Below, piece after piece: positions 45,572 through 59,506 of a stretch of 64,000 nt of DNA. The translations under genes were made by a program, and so were the position numbers. The notes under the pieces are model-generated. The model was given only the letters and a program-made list of their open reading frames with translations, was not told where the DNA came from and made no database searches. Origin of the DNA: Ephydatia muelleri (taxonomy: Eukaryota; Porifera; Demospongiae; Spongillida; Spongillidae); assembly GCA_013339895.1 (NCBI GenBank), contig JABACO010000006.1, forward strand, positions 3,924,320-3,988,319. Reading direction: 5' to 3'. How positions within the stretch are numbered: the first letter of the stretch is position 1; each line of letters opens with the position of its first letter.

Positions 45572-48500
45572 CTATTTTACTGTTCCATAAGCATCATTGG
45601 TCTCTAGTGGAATGACACCTATCTTCTTCTGATTAATGCCCACCATCTCATAAGGTACATTAGGAGTGGAAGGATGAGGTGATGTAGTTTTGGATCTTGT
45701 CTTGGAGATACAACTAATACATATGGCCACCAACACTCCCAGAGAGAAGGCCATGATAAATGTAATGGAGACAGTTATGCCGACAGCAGTAGAAACATCA
45801 ATGGAGGGCACACAGATGGCTGCAAAGTGATACGACACAGGGCAAGAATGCAGTACACGTTAAGAGTACTTTACCTGCAGTTGCTGCTGAAGTTGATGAT
45901 ATAATGGATGCACGTGAAGTTGGTGGAGATGGAGTTGGAGCTGGCCCTGCATCCAATGAAAAGAGTACATGTAGTTTACATGCTCATATGTGATTAGGAC
46001 AATTTGTACCCATGATAGACATACTATACATACACATGCATGTAAAACATGAGATGGTGTGCTATAGGTTTTAAAAATACATCACACTGCAATGTGTTTT
46101 GAATAATATTATTATAGCATAACATGTTAATATGCTTATATAATCAGAATCTGAGTGGCACCTGCTATTAGCAACATGATTATATGTTTATTGCAATGTT
46201 GGATCCACCTCAATTATCTGAGGACATATTTGCTCATCTATCTTGACAAAATTAATTGTATGAAATACAAATTGGCTACCAGTATTTGATATGTTTGCCT
46301 AGTAATGTATCGAGTAAAATAATCAGTTTTACAACAAATCAAGCAGATGATTGTGGCATTATCCAGGTGTGGGAAGGGCAAACGTTTAGTGTTCACTCAA
46401 GAATATTGGTTGCATCCACACAGCACCAAAACCAATGGAGGTGGAATTTGCTAATATTCAACCACAGGGATGTACACTGTATGTGCACACATGTGCAAGA
46501 TATTCAGCATTATACTTGTATAGCCTTAAACCTTATACATACATGAGACGTAGATTCTGGTAGCGTTACTTGAATTACTTGAACCAGCACAGTTGATGGC
46601 CACTGCTGAGATAGTGTAGTTGGTGCTATTGGTCAGACCAGTGAAGGTGACCATTGCAGACCAATTGAGAAAAGCTGGTGTAGAATTGCTGTACATGTAG
46701 CTGCTATTACTGATGGTAACACTGTAGCTTGTAGGAAGACCACCACTGGAGGAGGGGTTCACTACCACTAGTACCATGTCTGAACCAGTGGTATTTGCCA
46801 CAACATTTGGGCATCCAGGAGGACCTGAAAGTATTTATACATTTCATGAATGTAATTAAATGTTTAAGTCATGAGCCACTATAAAGACCGATACATGTAC
46901 ATGCTTGATGTAAACTATGTACACACTTAACAATGAACTCACTGCAAAAATTTCTGCTAATGTGGAAAGATCAAAAAATCTATTTACTTAACAATTCAAT
47001 TAATAAATACATTCTCTATTTTCAAATTTCACAATCCAGCCACAGCTAGATTATCACTAGTGCTAAGCTGCTGCTTCACACTCGTCCAACTGCGAGCCTT
47101 TCCAATCACCAGGACCTGTTCCCCACTGCCTACCCAAAACACACATACAGTAGTACACACGTTTAAACACACATAGAATAAGCCTGATCAATCCTGCAGA
47201 CGTGTTGAGGAGATCGGAGTCTCACACATACATGTATGATGCCATCTATTGAAACCAACAACATATGTCCACAGTGACAGTTCGACATTCACAAGGAGAC
47301 ATGCGTGAGAGGAAGGTAAGTAGAAGACTAACTCAGCCTCCTCCTATATTATTGTTGTTTTGATTTGTTGTTCTAAAAATGTATAATTTAATAAATTGTT
47401 GAACTTTAATTACTACTATAAACTAAAATCAAGACAAATATACACATCAAACACAGACAGGTACGGTTCTACACTTTTCGGAGAATGGCTCTGGCATTTG
47501 CTCTAATTAAGCAAATGCTTAAGTTGGAGAACAGGTTGAAAGAAGCCTGTGACTTTGGCAGGGACTTGTGGATTTCAAGCCGAGTAGCAACTTTAGCAAA
47601 AAACAATGAAGCCTCTTTACCCCAAGCCCCATAGGAATCAACTGCTAGAGGGGTTGAGACCCACCCTAGAGCTGAACACGTTTCATTGTTGGCCTGGTGT
47701 TTCCTGTACTCCGTTGCCTCAAGGACTGCACCAAACGTTGCTCCCGCTTCAGCTAAAGTTGAAGGATTTAGCAGTGAGACAACGGAGATGTCCAGGGCAA
47801 CGGGCCTCCCAAGGTTCTAATTCTGCAACAGAATATCGGCAGGTCGTGACTGCGAATGGTTGGGAAAGAGCCCAGCGCCAACTTCAACTTGGACAGAAGC
47901 ATGCGCATTGTGAAGGAAGTGCACTAAAGTGTCCCTGAGTGCATTATGGCGTAATACAACATCACCCTCATATTTGCATGTTAAAGCGTGGTGTCCAAGA
48001 GGGTCCAGACTGTGGGCAGGGCAGAAGACACACTGAGAGCCCTGGGAGGTATCTAGGCCCAGCCACCCCTTGACAGCTACCCTGAATTAAATGGGGTCAA
48101 GATGTAGACCTTGGGATGCGGAAGGAGCTGAAACTGATAGCAGCCTAGCCTTGTTAGCAGGAGAGGATCGATCAAAAAGGTTTTGAAAACAATGGTCATT
48201 CACTTTAGAGGACAGAAGCTTCTGTCTGACAGGTGAGGAGATAATGGAATTGACAGAAAGTTTCTCAATTGAAGAAACATAAGAATTAAAGTGGTCAATG
48301 GCATTTGTGAGATGTATGTCTTCAGAATCAACAACACCGGTGGAACAGACAGAAGCGATGTACGCTGAGCTTGAGTGAAGGAACAGTGAGCACAAACCTA
48401 GACCACCACTGTTGAGGCCAAGCTGGGCCTGACACCATGCCTCATCAGAAGTTGCGAAACCTACATGTATACAGTCCATGAAACATTGGTGGATGTCATC

Positions 48501-51500
48501 ATCAAAAAGCTTGAAAGCTTCCAATACCAAATCAGTTGGAGTTGAACGAGCCAAGTAACTTAACCTGCAAAAGCTACCACACAAACGAAGTAAAGTTAAC
48601 GCCACTTGTGGGTCTGTGGCAGCAACATCTTTCAACTGGAGCAACAGCTTGTGTGCTTGGAGACGTTTTGAGGCAATAAAGTTTGCAAGTATATGTAATC
48701 ACCTACTGGGAATTCGCATCTAACAAGTGTTGCACTCTTAGGCCAGAAGGACCTGCTGAAATACCCTTCGGGAACGATTTAAGAATGTTGTAAACATTGA
48801 AATTGTCATTCAGGGATATGGATTGTGCAGAGGTTGTTTCGGGGATTATAGGGAGTGGTCCTTCTCCCTTAACAGCTTCCACGTATCCTCATTATTGGGT
48901 GCCAGGCCAGAGGATACCAAAATTCTACAAGCTTTAGCAAACATGCCCTCGTGAGACAAAGAAACTGCAAAATCAATGAGATTACGTGGGACAGAGTCAT
49001 CTGCGCCAAATTCAAAGCAACAACGGCAATTATGAGACCACACATTTCAAGTTATTGGTCAGCATTGATCTCTTATACAAATCAAATACCATTATGTCAC
49101 CATTTGACCCTAAAAGCCTCATACATCGTCATACAAGTCCAAGTGTGAGAAATGTGTTTTCTAAATGCTAACAATTGAGTTCAAACCAAAAGTATTTTTG
49201 TTCTCTAAAGATTGCATAAAAATTGGTATGCTGAGTCAACTGCCCAGCTGTAAAGGCTATGTGTCTGACTACGCATATGTGTGCATGTCTGTGTGTATGT
49301 GTGTGTGTGTATGCATGTGTGGGTATGTCTATCTGTGTGTCTATATGTATTGTACGTTGTCACATGATGTGTGCATATTATTGCAACACATCACGTGATA
49401 ACATACAAATGATTGACACACACCCCACACCATGTAGGATACAACATAAATTCATCTGATAGATACCAACCACCTAGCTGCTGTAACATGTAGAGCTGTA
49501 CAGTACATGTACATGTACATCTTGATCTATGCATGTGATGACAATGGAGGGGTCAGATCATACTGGGAATTCCAGATCCCTGAGCAGCACATTGTCCAAA
49601 GCACACAACTGAGAAAGTCTTATCTTATCAGTGTAGGTATTAGTAGGACAGGTGCCAGTGGGCAGAGTCCAGTCAGTAAGACCAGCAGCTGTTCCACTGA
49701 TGGTACAGATGTAGGTAACCACAGTGTTGGGACATATACTTGATGTACAGTTATCTCCACTGGCAGTGTGACATGGAAGACTCTGTGTGCAGCCTGGGGA
49801 GAAAAACACAGACCCCCCTCCCACCTATCTCCACCCTCCCATCGTGTCAAATGTATTGCCCTTCTGAGGCCCCTGCAATTACAATGTACATGTAAATGTA
49901 AAGCATAGACATTGAGTGGTACTACAGGGTAAATCAAATCTGACAATATCATATGGTGTTAATAAAGTATTGGGTTTGCCACAATTAAGGAAACTGGTAT
50001 AAGTACCTGTGTTAAATAACATCTCTAACACTGATTCATTTCAAAGCAACAATGACAATTATAAGACCACACATTTCAAGTTATTGGTCAGCATTGATCT
50101 CTTATACAAATCAAATACCATTATGTCACCATTTGACCCTAAAAGTCTCATACATCGTCAATAAATTTACGCTGAGTATAAACGTCCAAGTGTGAGAAAT
50201 GTGTTTTCTAAATGCTAACAATTGAGTTCAACCCAAAAGTATTTTTGTTCTCTAAAGATTTCATAAAGATTGGTATGCTGAGTCAACTACCCTGCTGTCA
50301 AGGCTATGTGTCTGACTACGCTTATGTGTGCATGTCTGTGTGTATGTGTGTTTGTATGTGTGTGTGTATATGGGGTGTGTGTGTGTGCATGTGGGGTGTG
50401 TGTGGGTGTGTCTATCTGTGTGTCTGTATGTATTGTACGATGTCACTTGATGTGTGGGTAATATTGCAAACACATCATGTGATAACATACAAATGACTGG
50501 CACACACCCCACACCATGTACGTAGGATACAACATAAATTCATCTGATAGATACCAACCACCTACACTGTAGCTGCTGATAATTGAGCCAGAAATCAAGT
50601 AATACAAAACAGTGATAATGAACATGTACATGTATTGTACATTTCCAGCTGTACACTTTATTAGCACATGCATTGCACATCAGCTAAAATAACTAAATTC
50701 ACCTGGAAATTGTAGAAACTGTTAGTTTTCGTATAGCAAATCTTATTAATTTTTGCCGCCGCTTGACATCTAACAACATTCACTGTTTATATGAGCCTAG
50801 CTATGTTGGGCTCGTATAAAAAGTTAATGTCATTAGATGGCAATCTGCAAAAATCAACAAAGTTTGCTACGAAAACTAAACTAACAGTTTCTACAATTTC
50901 CAGGTAAATTTGGTTATTATTGCTGATGTGCAAGCTGCTACTAATTGTGATGGCAATGAAGGGGTCAGGGAAGCCATTTACACAAACATGTGCACAAATA
51001 AATGGCGTACCTACTATATTGATGGTTGCCATGGAAATAACAGTAGATGCAGACCTCATAAAATCAGTGTTGTTGCATGTCACAGTGCTACCATTCATAG
51101 CAGCTGTAATGTTTACAGTCAAGATGGAGGACAGACAGTTTGTGCCACTAAACGGCTGTATGCTGGAAGCTCTGTAAGGTCCACACATACTGGGAACTCC
51201 AGATCCCTGAGCAGCACATTGTCCAAAGCTCACAAACTGAGAAAGTCTTATCTTATCAGTGTATGCATTGTTAGTACAGGTGCCAGTGGGCAGGGTCCAA
51301 TCAGTAACGCCACCAGGTGTTCCACTGATGGTACAGGTGTAGGTCACCTCAGTGTTGGGGCATATACTTGATGAACAGTTATCTCCACTGGCAGTGTGAC
51401 ATGGAAGACTCTGTGTGGAGCCTGGGGAGAAAAACACACTTCTCATGTGGACACAGAATGCCATAGCAGAGGAGAATGAATTCACAGTTCCACAATTGGG

Positions 51501-51770
51501 CTTATTAAGATGAAAATGTATAGTGTTTGGTGTGTAGTAGAGTATGAGTTGACACATACTTGTACTTCCATGCAGGGTATTAAAATAAAGTAAGGTGTTG
51601 GTACAAACACATAATTGTAGTCATGCAGTTCATATATAGAATATGACAGACAGTTCCTATCCAATATTACATATGCAAAGGACACTCGACATGTGCATCT
51701 AGAATGAAATAGACTTACTTCCTGTGATGTCATAAATAAGTAATACTACCATCAGCTCCAATTTCTCCAT
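45572..51770 (-). CDS. Receptor B' (right-arm copy of receptor B)
   Basis: Exons on the minus strand: signal 51770-51719, Ig 51421-51011, FN3 46824-46543, stalk 45946-45875, membrane/tail 45819-45572. The protein differs from B at one residue: in the FN3 start, GPPGRPNV in B becomes GPPGCPNV here (CGC to TGC at position 46812). The tail keeps VPYEMV and DAYGTV. All splice borders are preserved, so if the arm is real this is a second expressible copy. Confidence 0.65.
47387..49011 (-). pseudogene. Non-LTR retrotransposon relic, right-arm copy
   Basis: Mirror of 25425-27050 in the intron of receptor B'. It has one base fewer in a T run (A6 at about 47599 against T7 at 26833). Confidence 0.65.
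49559..49793 (-). pseudogene. Broken Ig exon, right-arm copy
   Basis: Mirror of 24643-24877 with the same one-base loss and the same deletion of the second half of the Ig domain. Confidence 0.8.
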
Positions 51771-52783
51771 CACCTGCCGTAAGGCATTTTGTTGTGCATT
51801 AATAAAGGTTGTCCCATATTACTAGCACAGCTGCAAACATATCTCTACTTACAATTTACAATAATGATAATAATTTTAAAACCATACTTTCCATTATGCA
51901 CATCAATCAAAGCAGTAACAGCTTTACCTAGGGATTGCATTGTGGGTGTGGCTATCTACAGCATGACAAGCCAGTACACCTACAAGTGCAGATAATCTAT
52001 GTTCACAACACACGACATTGATACCTTGAGAACACTAATATGCAGAGTTGTGCAGACTCCTCTTACTAAACGTATCCAGATGTATATCATTGAAGTGTAC
52101 CTTTGCAGACATGCAGTATGCGTCTGCAAATGGTTAGAATGAGACTCTGCACAACTCTGCACACTATATGATTTTCGTGCAGTGTAACCATCACATTCAG
52201 CTGAAAACAATAGACTGTTTTAAATGTGAGCATGTAACAATGCAGTAGAAATATCAAGAGACACAAATATGTACAATACAGTACAGTGTATGTGCCAAAA
52301 AAAATTGCCTTCCAAAATGTAGAACTTATTATCAATAACCGGAGCAGACCATAAACATTCAGTGGTGTGTACATATGTACATGTATTATGCTGCACTATA
52401 ACTTATATAACTTAGTCGCTTATAATTATGTGCCAGTACATACTGCATGCAGATACATCACATTGTTATAGTTGCTCACTGATAACATAGGACTGGCAGC
52501 TTGTTGCATAAATCAATTCTCAATGATCGGGACAATTATGTTAAAGGTAAATAAAAATTGTTGAAATATGTTTTTGTTACAAATTTGTGTCATTTCTAGT
52601 GTAGATGAGCTGTTCGAATTATATATACCTCGAACATCACTACTACTGAGTACCTAGGCATGCGAGAGTGAAAAAAACAACAATTTTGTGACTTGAATTT
52701 GAGAAAGGTGAGTAACATCCTTTATAGCTACCTTCCACAAATCCCGCTCTCTCCATCATTTTATACTTGGGAAGTCTTTACGA

Positions 52784-52895
52784 AGTGAGGCAAATTGAAG
52801 GCACCTCCAACCACTGGACCAGCACAGTTATTAGAGTGAGTGTTGGTAGCTGCTGCCTTACAGTAGTACATCTGACCACTGGTGAGGCCTTGAGT
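52784..52895 (-). pseudogene. FN3-like exon relic, right-arm copy (minus)
   Basis: Mirror of 21541-21652. Confidence 0.5.
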
Positions 52896-53105
52896 TGCAG
52901 GTTGATGTTATCTCTGTGCCTCTAGTTATGTGACTTAAAAGGTGAGTGACTTATTTTTTAGTTCTGGAGTGTTACACCATGGGGAAAGGGAGCAGAGGGA
53001 GGGGGTTTAGTACATGTACTTTATTATACAAGAATGATGGTGGTCAGATGTTCATTCAACCAGTCCCTCTACTATGTGGTGTGCTGCAGTATTGATCCCT
53101 CTATC

Positions 53106-53249
53106 CCTCCTGAAACAATATCTCTACTATCAGAGGCACAGAGGTGACTGTCTCCCTACAAGGCCTCACCAGTGGTCAGATGTACTACTGCAAGGCAGCA
53201 GTTGCCAACACTAACTCTAATAACTGTGCTGGTCCAGTGGTTGGAGGTG
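53106..53249 (+). pseudogene. FN3-like exon relic, right-arm copy (plus)
   Basis: Mirror of 21187-21330; reads TSGQMYYCKAAVANTNSNNC on the plus strand. Confidence 0.55.
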
Positions 53250-53360
53250 TCTTTAATCCATGAGCATTCAGACTTCCTTATTCTGATGTGACCGCACCCA
53301 CTGTGCCTGAATTCTCACAGCATATGTGCATTTATTGCTTGTAATTTTAACTTGTAGTAA

Positions 53361-53747
53361 GATATGCCTGATGGGAGGGGTTAGTGATGTGTGCCTGATG
53401 GGAGGGGTTAGTGATGTGTGCCTGATGGGAGGGTGTGCCTGATGGGAGGGGTTAGTGATGTGTGCCTGATGGGAAGGGTTAGTGATGTGTGTCTGATGGG
53501 AGGGGTTAGTGATGTGTGCCTGATGGGAGGGGTTAGTGATGTGTGCCTGATGGGAGGGGTTAGTGATGTTGTGCCTGATGGGAGGGGTTAGTGATGTGTG
53601 CCTGATGGGAGGGGTTAGTGGTGTGTGCCTGATGGGAGGGGTTAGTGATGTGTGCCTGATGGGAGGGGTTAGTGATGTTGTGCCTGATGGGAGGGGTTAG
53701 TGATGTGTGCCTGATGGGAGGGGTTAGTGGTGTGTGCCTGATGGGAA
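53361..53747. repeat. 27-bp minisatellite, right-arm copy
   Basis: Same number and order of variant units as 20689-21075, including the internally deleted unit near 53433. Minisatellites usually change fast, so identity points to very recent origin, homogenisation or an assembly duplicate. Confidence 0.95.
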
Positions 53748-53890
53748 GGGTTAGTGATGATAATGAAGAGGAGCTAGATATGCTTTGCTGTGTCTATCTG
53801 GCAGCACCAAGACTGTGTTAACTGGCAGCAAGCCCATACAGGTGCAGTGAGGTCTAAGCACATGTACTGGCTGTGATGGAGCATAGCATA

Positions 53891-54194
53891 TTGATCACTG
53901 GACTGATATGCCTCGTTCCCAGACTGATATCAGTCTGGGAACTGATATTAGTCTGGGAATGATCAGGGGAAGTAAGTGGGGATATTATTGAGAAGTACAA
54001 ACACATTTAAAGCCAGTATAAGTGCAATGGTCTTGTGCTAGGCAGCTAGCTTACCACGATAGGGAGTGCCCACTACTGCAAGGCCTTCACACTGAATACC
54101 TCCACACAGTCAGCTTTACCTTGACATGACAAAACACACATCATGCAACAGTGATAATCAGTCTGGGAACGAGGCATATAAGTCTACTGATCAA
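53891..54194. mobile_element. MITE-like element, right-arm copy
   Basis: Mirror of 20242-20545 with the same inverted ends. Confidence 0.65.
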
Positions 54195-56018
54195 CATACT
54201 ACGTACAACTGAAGGAATGGAACCAATACAGCCAAGGAATGAAGGCACAGGAATGGAGCTTACCTTGAGACCATTACAAGCAGCTCTTCGGCTGGTCTTA
54301 TAAACATTAAGCCATTACACTCCCTTATCATGGATACACAACATTGGACATAGCAGCACTGGACTTCCTCTGTAGTCTTAAATGGGCAATGTGTGCTGCA
54401 ATAATCCCCCCCCCCTCCCCTTCATCGTTACCTTTCCACTTGTTGCAAAAATTTTCAAAGGTATTATTATATTACTTGCTGGTTACATCAATCTATGTAA
54501 TTATGCTTCCACACAACTCTGGTGTTTTCTCAACCTATCATTGTACAGAAAATTAATACAAAATACTGACTGCACAGTTCACCCTATTTGTTCGCATCGC
54601 AACGGAAGTGCTGTGCTATTCACATTTTTGACAGGGTAAACGAATACATCATTGGCAAGCATATACAAATCTATGTGTGTCAACAATGGTAATGGCATAG
54701 ATGTATTAGTTTTACCATCAGAGGTGGGAAAGCGTGTAGTGCTCTACAGGGAAGAACTGCCTCTACATGCTCGTATCAATATCTCTCCTGTTACAAAGGC
54801 AAACAAATAATCATGATTCTCTCAAACAGGTACCACTTCACAATGTAAGCGATGAGGCAACTCACCAGAGTACCATTTATGTCCAACGAAACGTACACAT
54901 GCTTCTATTAAAATTATTTGGAACCCTTTAGACACACTCATTAAAGGCTGTCTTAATCTAAGTCTATATCATTTTGCTTACTTTTGTGGATTTCCAACTC
55001 TTATTATTTTCATGGCCACATGCAAATTGGGTGGAGGCAGGTCCTGTGTTATGTACATAACATATGCACTGGTACCATCTGTGATATGCAATAGTGATGT
55101 GCTAATTTCTTAGTGCGGTATGAAAGTGATTATGTCCACTTCGTAACATTAAATAGCCAACACCAACAGGCAGGATGGGGATGGGAGGGGGAGCAGTCAT
55201 TTGTCTCCATGGATATTAGGTGGATACGTATGGATCCTCAATGAAACTGGCATAACCCTTTGGCTTAACTCTTTGCATACGTGTGTTAGATCCTCAATGA
55301 CACCACACATACACTGTGTGTGCCAATGGCCCATGCTGTTGGTCTGTAGCAGACAACATTGTGTACTATGCATAGGAAATATAATGCAAACTGCAAATGC
55401 AGGCATCTTTAATGTTTGCAGTCCTCAGCATGCAGCCACTTCAAACAAATGAGCAACCACCAGTGTGATGATCCTTTGTCATTGCAAAGTTGACAGAGAT
55501 CGAGTTGGGAATCAGTGCACATGCATTTCATCAGAAGGATCTTCAGCTAAGCATGTTGCAACATGTGGCTGTATTAGCATCAAGGTTATGTGTAAACTGG
55601 AATCATGGAGTGTGGGGCAAGATCCTCAGGACAGCTATATCCTTTCCAGGAGAGTCATGCTCGACCCCTTGATTGGAGAGAGCAGGGGGAATGCAAATGC
55701 AATGCTACACTGTAGTTATTAACTGAGGTATATATGTTCTTCTAAACATAGTTTCTTTAAAAATGTCCATGTACTACCACTACAAATGGGGTACAAAGAC
55801 TCCAGATCAGGTATGATGCACGCTAGGATTCAAGTGATTACATGTACATTTCAATATGTATCAAATAGTTAGTGATAAGTATTGAAGTTGAGATTGAACT
55901 TAGTACATTTTCAATAGCCAAAATGCTAAATGTGCAATTGATTCTTTTTAAAGTCAAAACAACTGAAACAACTACATGTACATACACTTGGTAAAAAAAA
56001 GCACAAAATATGTTCTAT

Positions 56019-59000
56019 CTATTTTACTGTTCCGTAAGCATCATTGTTCTCTAGTGGAATGACATCGATCTTCTTCTGATTAATGCCCGCCACCTCATAA
56101 GGTGCATTAGGAGCGGAAAGATGAGGTGATGTAGTTTTGGATCTTATCTTGGAGATGCAACTAATACATATGGTCACCAACACTCCCAGAGAGAAGGCCA
56201 TGATAAATGTAATGGAGAAGGTTATACCAACAGCAGTAGAAACATCAATGGAGGGCACACAGATGGCTGCAAAGTGATATGACACAGGGCAAGAATGCAG
56301 TACCTGTTCAGAGTACCTTACCTGCAGTTGCTGCACCTGAAGTTGGTGATGTAATGGATGCATTTGAAGTTGGTGGAGATGGAGTTGGAGCTGGCCCTGC
56401 ATCCAATGTTAATACTAGCTTACATGCTCTGCATTGTAATATAGCCGCACTGCACAGCCGCACGTGTATGAATCAGTGTAGTTTGAGCTTAATCACGGGC
56501 AGCACAATATATGAGAGTGCGAAGTACTAATGGTCGTTATGTACAAAACCCAAAGGTCAGTCCACACGTAATACCCAGACACCCAGACAAGGGTGACCCG
56601 ACATCTTGTGTAATGTACATGAAACACGTGGAATATTACACTCATATGTGATTAGGACTATTTAGCACCCATGATAAAATATACTACGCAGGTCATACAT
56701 GCATGTACATGTATAACATGAGATGGTGTGTTATAGGTTTTAAAAATACATCTCACTGCAATGTGTTTTGAATAATATTATCATTATAGCATAACAAATT
56801 AATATGTTATATGTGCATGTAAGCGGAATCTGAATCCCTTGACAGTGCCACCTGCTATTAGCAACATGATAATATGCTTATTCTTGACAACATGAACTGC
56901 ACGAGATACAAATTGGCTACCGGTATTTGATATTCTTGCTTAATTCTTTATCGAGAATAAAGAAATTAAAATCAATGTCAGTTTACTACAGATCAAGCAA
57001 ATGACTGTTGCATTATCCAGGTGTAGGAGGGCATACTTTTAGTGTTCCACTCAAGGATATTGGTTGCATGTGAAACCAATGTTCTAACATTAAACCACAG
57101 GCTTGTAATCATGTAGCAATAAACCTTATACATACATGAGACGTAGATTGTGGTAGGGTTACTTGAACCAGCACAGTTGATGGCCACTGCTGAGATAGTG
57201 TAGCTGGTGCTATTGGTCAGACCAGTGAAGGTGACCATTGCAGAGCCATTGAGAAAAGCTGGTGTAGAATTGCTGTACACATAGCTGCTATTACTGATGG
57301 TGACATTGTAGCTTGTAGGAAGACCACCACTGGAGGAGGGGTTCATTACCACTAGTACCATGCCTGGACCAATGGCATTTGCCACAACATTTGGACGTCC
57401 AGGAGGACCTGAAAATAGTACGTAAGTACTGTACGCATACACAGTACATGTACATGTCATAAAGTTCTGTGTTCAATTAAAAGTTATCAACAAGTATATG
57501 AACAAGAACTAGTATGTCATTATTAACAGAAGACATGTGCTTAAACGATATATCTTAGCATTGAACTCACTACAAAAGCATGTAGTTCTGCTCATGTTGG
57601 ATTGAAACAAATCAATAATCCATTAACCTATCAATTAGAATCAACAAAAGGTTGTAAATTTGTACATTTTGGCTACCAATGTTAACAGTTTGGTGTGATG
57701 ATGACACAAATGTATTCCAGTTGAATACATGCAGACAATTTGATAGATATTAATAGCATGTGCCAATGATTAGCATTCATTCATTGTTATTTACAACAGC
57801 AGATATCTTGACAGGTGTGTTTTGCAGATTGAATAGGTTGCCATGGCTACATGAGGAAAGCTCCCTTAATAAATGCCCTTATGTTGTTGTCCTGACTGCC
57901 ATTTAGTGCACGCTTGCTTCAGAAATATGGATACATTTTTACAAAGATCAGTTGAGCATAAAAAAATAAAGCACTCATTATAGAGGCCTTACTGTGTTTA
58001 CTATACACGTGTCTATGTATCTTAAAGGTGTATTCACACAAACAGTTTCTAAAATCATTGGATTAAAAAAATTGGTAACCAGGTGTATTGTCACATCAAA
58101 TTAATGACTTGTAAAGTGCATGCCATTTAATCAAGTTTTAGTACCCATTGTGAACTGGTCACAGCTTGCATGTGCCGACCATCAATAGTAGCTGCCAGAC
58201 TCCTCCCTCTGCTAGCTCCCCTCCTAGGCCTCCCCATGATTTGACATTTTGCTTTCATTCCTTATATGTCACCATTTGATGCTAAAAGCCTCATAGATTG
58301 TAATTTAACAAGTGTACGAAATGTGCACCCTAAATGCATTATGCATTACAAAAACTGTAACAATTGAAGGGAGAAAATTGAAGGGAGAAAAGTTCATCCC
58401 AAAAAGTATTTTTCTTCAAAAGATTGCATCACAATGGCATGATGAGCCAACTGCCCTGCTGTCAAGGCTATGAGTCTGACTACGCATTTTTTGTATGTGT
58501 GTGTCTATCTGTGTGTCAGTATGTGTTGTATGTTGTCACACGATGTGAGTGCATAATATTGCACACGTATCGTGTGACAACATACAAATGACTAGCACAC
58601 TCCCCACACCATGTAGGATACAACATAAATTGATTTGAATCATCTGATAGATACCAACAGCTTGGCTGCTGGTAAGTGAGCCAGCAATCAAGCAACAAAC
58701 AGAATTAGTGATGATGTACAGAACATGTACATGTACTGTACATCTAAGCTGTAAGTGTGATGGGGTCAGGGAAGCCATATACAGAAACATGTGAACAAAT
58801 AAATGGCATACCTACTATTTTGATGGTTGTCATGGAAACAACAGTAGATGCAGAAGTGCCAATGTTAGTGTTGTAGCACATCACAGTGCTACCATTCATA
58901 GCAGCTGTAATGCTCACAGTCAAGATGGAGGACAGACAGTTTGTGCCACTAGATGGCAGTAGGCTGGAGGCTCTGAAAGGTCCACACATACTGGGACCCT

Positions 59001-59506
59001 GAACTGTACATTGCCCACTGACAAACTGCGACAGCCTGATCATATCAGGGAAGGTATTATTAGGACAGGTGCCAGTGGGCAGGGTCCAGTCAGTATAACC
59101 AACAGCTGTTCCACTGGTGATGGTACAGGTGTAGGTCACCACAGTGTTGGGACATATACTTGATGTACAGTTATCTCCACTGGCAGTGTGACATGGAAGA
59201 CTCTGTGTGGAGCCTGGGGAGAAAAACACACTTCTCATGTGGACACAGAATGCCATAACAGAGGAGAATGAATCAACAGTGGGTTTGTTAATGAAGTGAA
59301 AGTGTGATACACATACTTGTACTTCCATGCAGGGACTGCAGTGTATAAAAAAGTAAGATACATGTAAACTTAATTGTAGTCATACAGCTCATATTAAAAT
59401 AGGACAGTCAGCCCATATTCTATATGACTGCTATGTGTGCACTCGTGAACTTACTTCTTGTGATGTCATAAATAAGTAATAATATCATCAACTTCAATTT
59501 CTCCAT
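56019..59506 (-). CDS. Receptor A' (right-arm copy of receptor A)
   Basis: Minus-strand exons: signal 59506-59455, Ig 59213-58812, FN3 57408-57136, stalk 56396-56322, membrane/tail 56266-56019. FN3, stalk, membrane and tail sequences equal those of A. The signal and Ig exons differ: signal DFTR to DITR, and in Ig GYADW to GYTDW, CTAQG to CTVQG, LTVNI to LTVSI and STIVS to STVVS. Splice sites and frame are intact. The differences coincide with the outer, diverged part of the arm, so A and A' behave like two alleles in that part. Confidence 0.68.
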
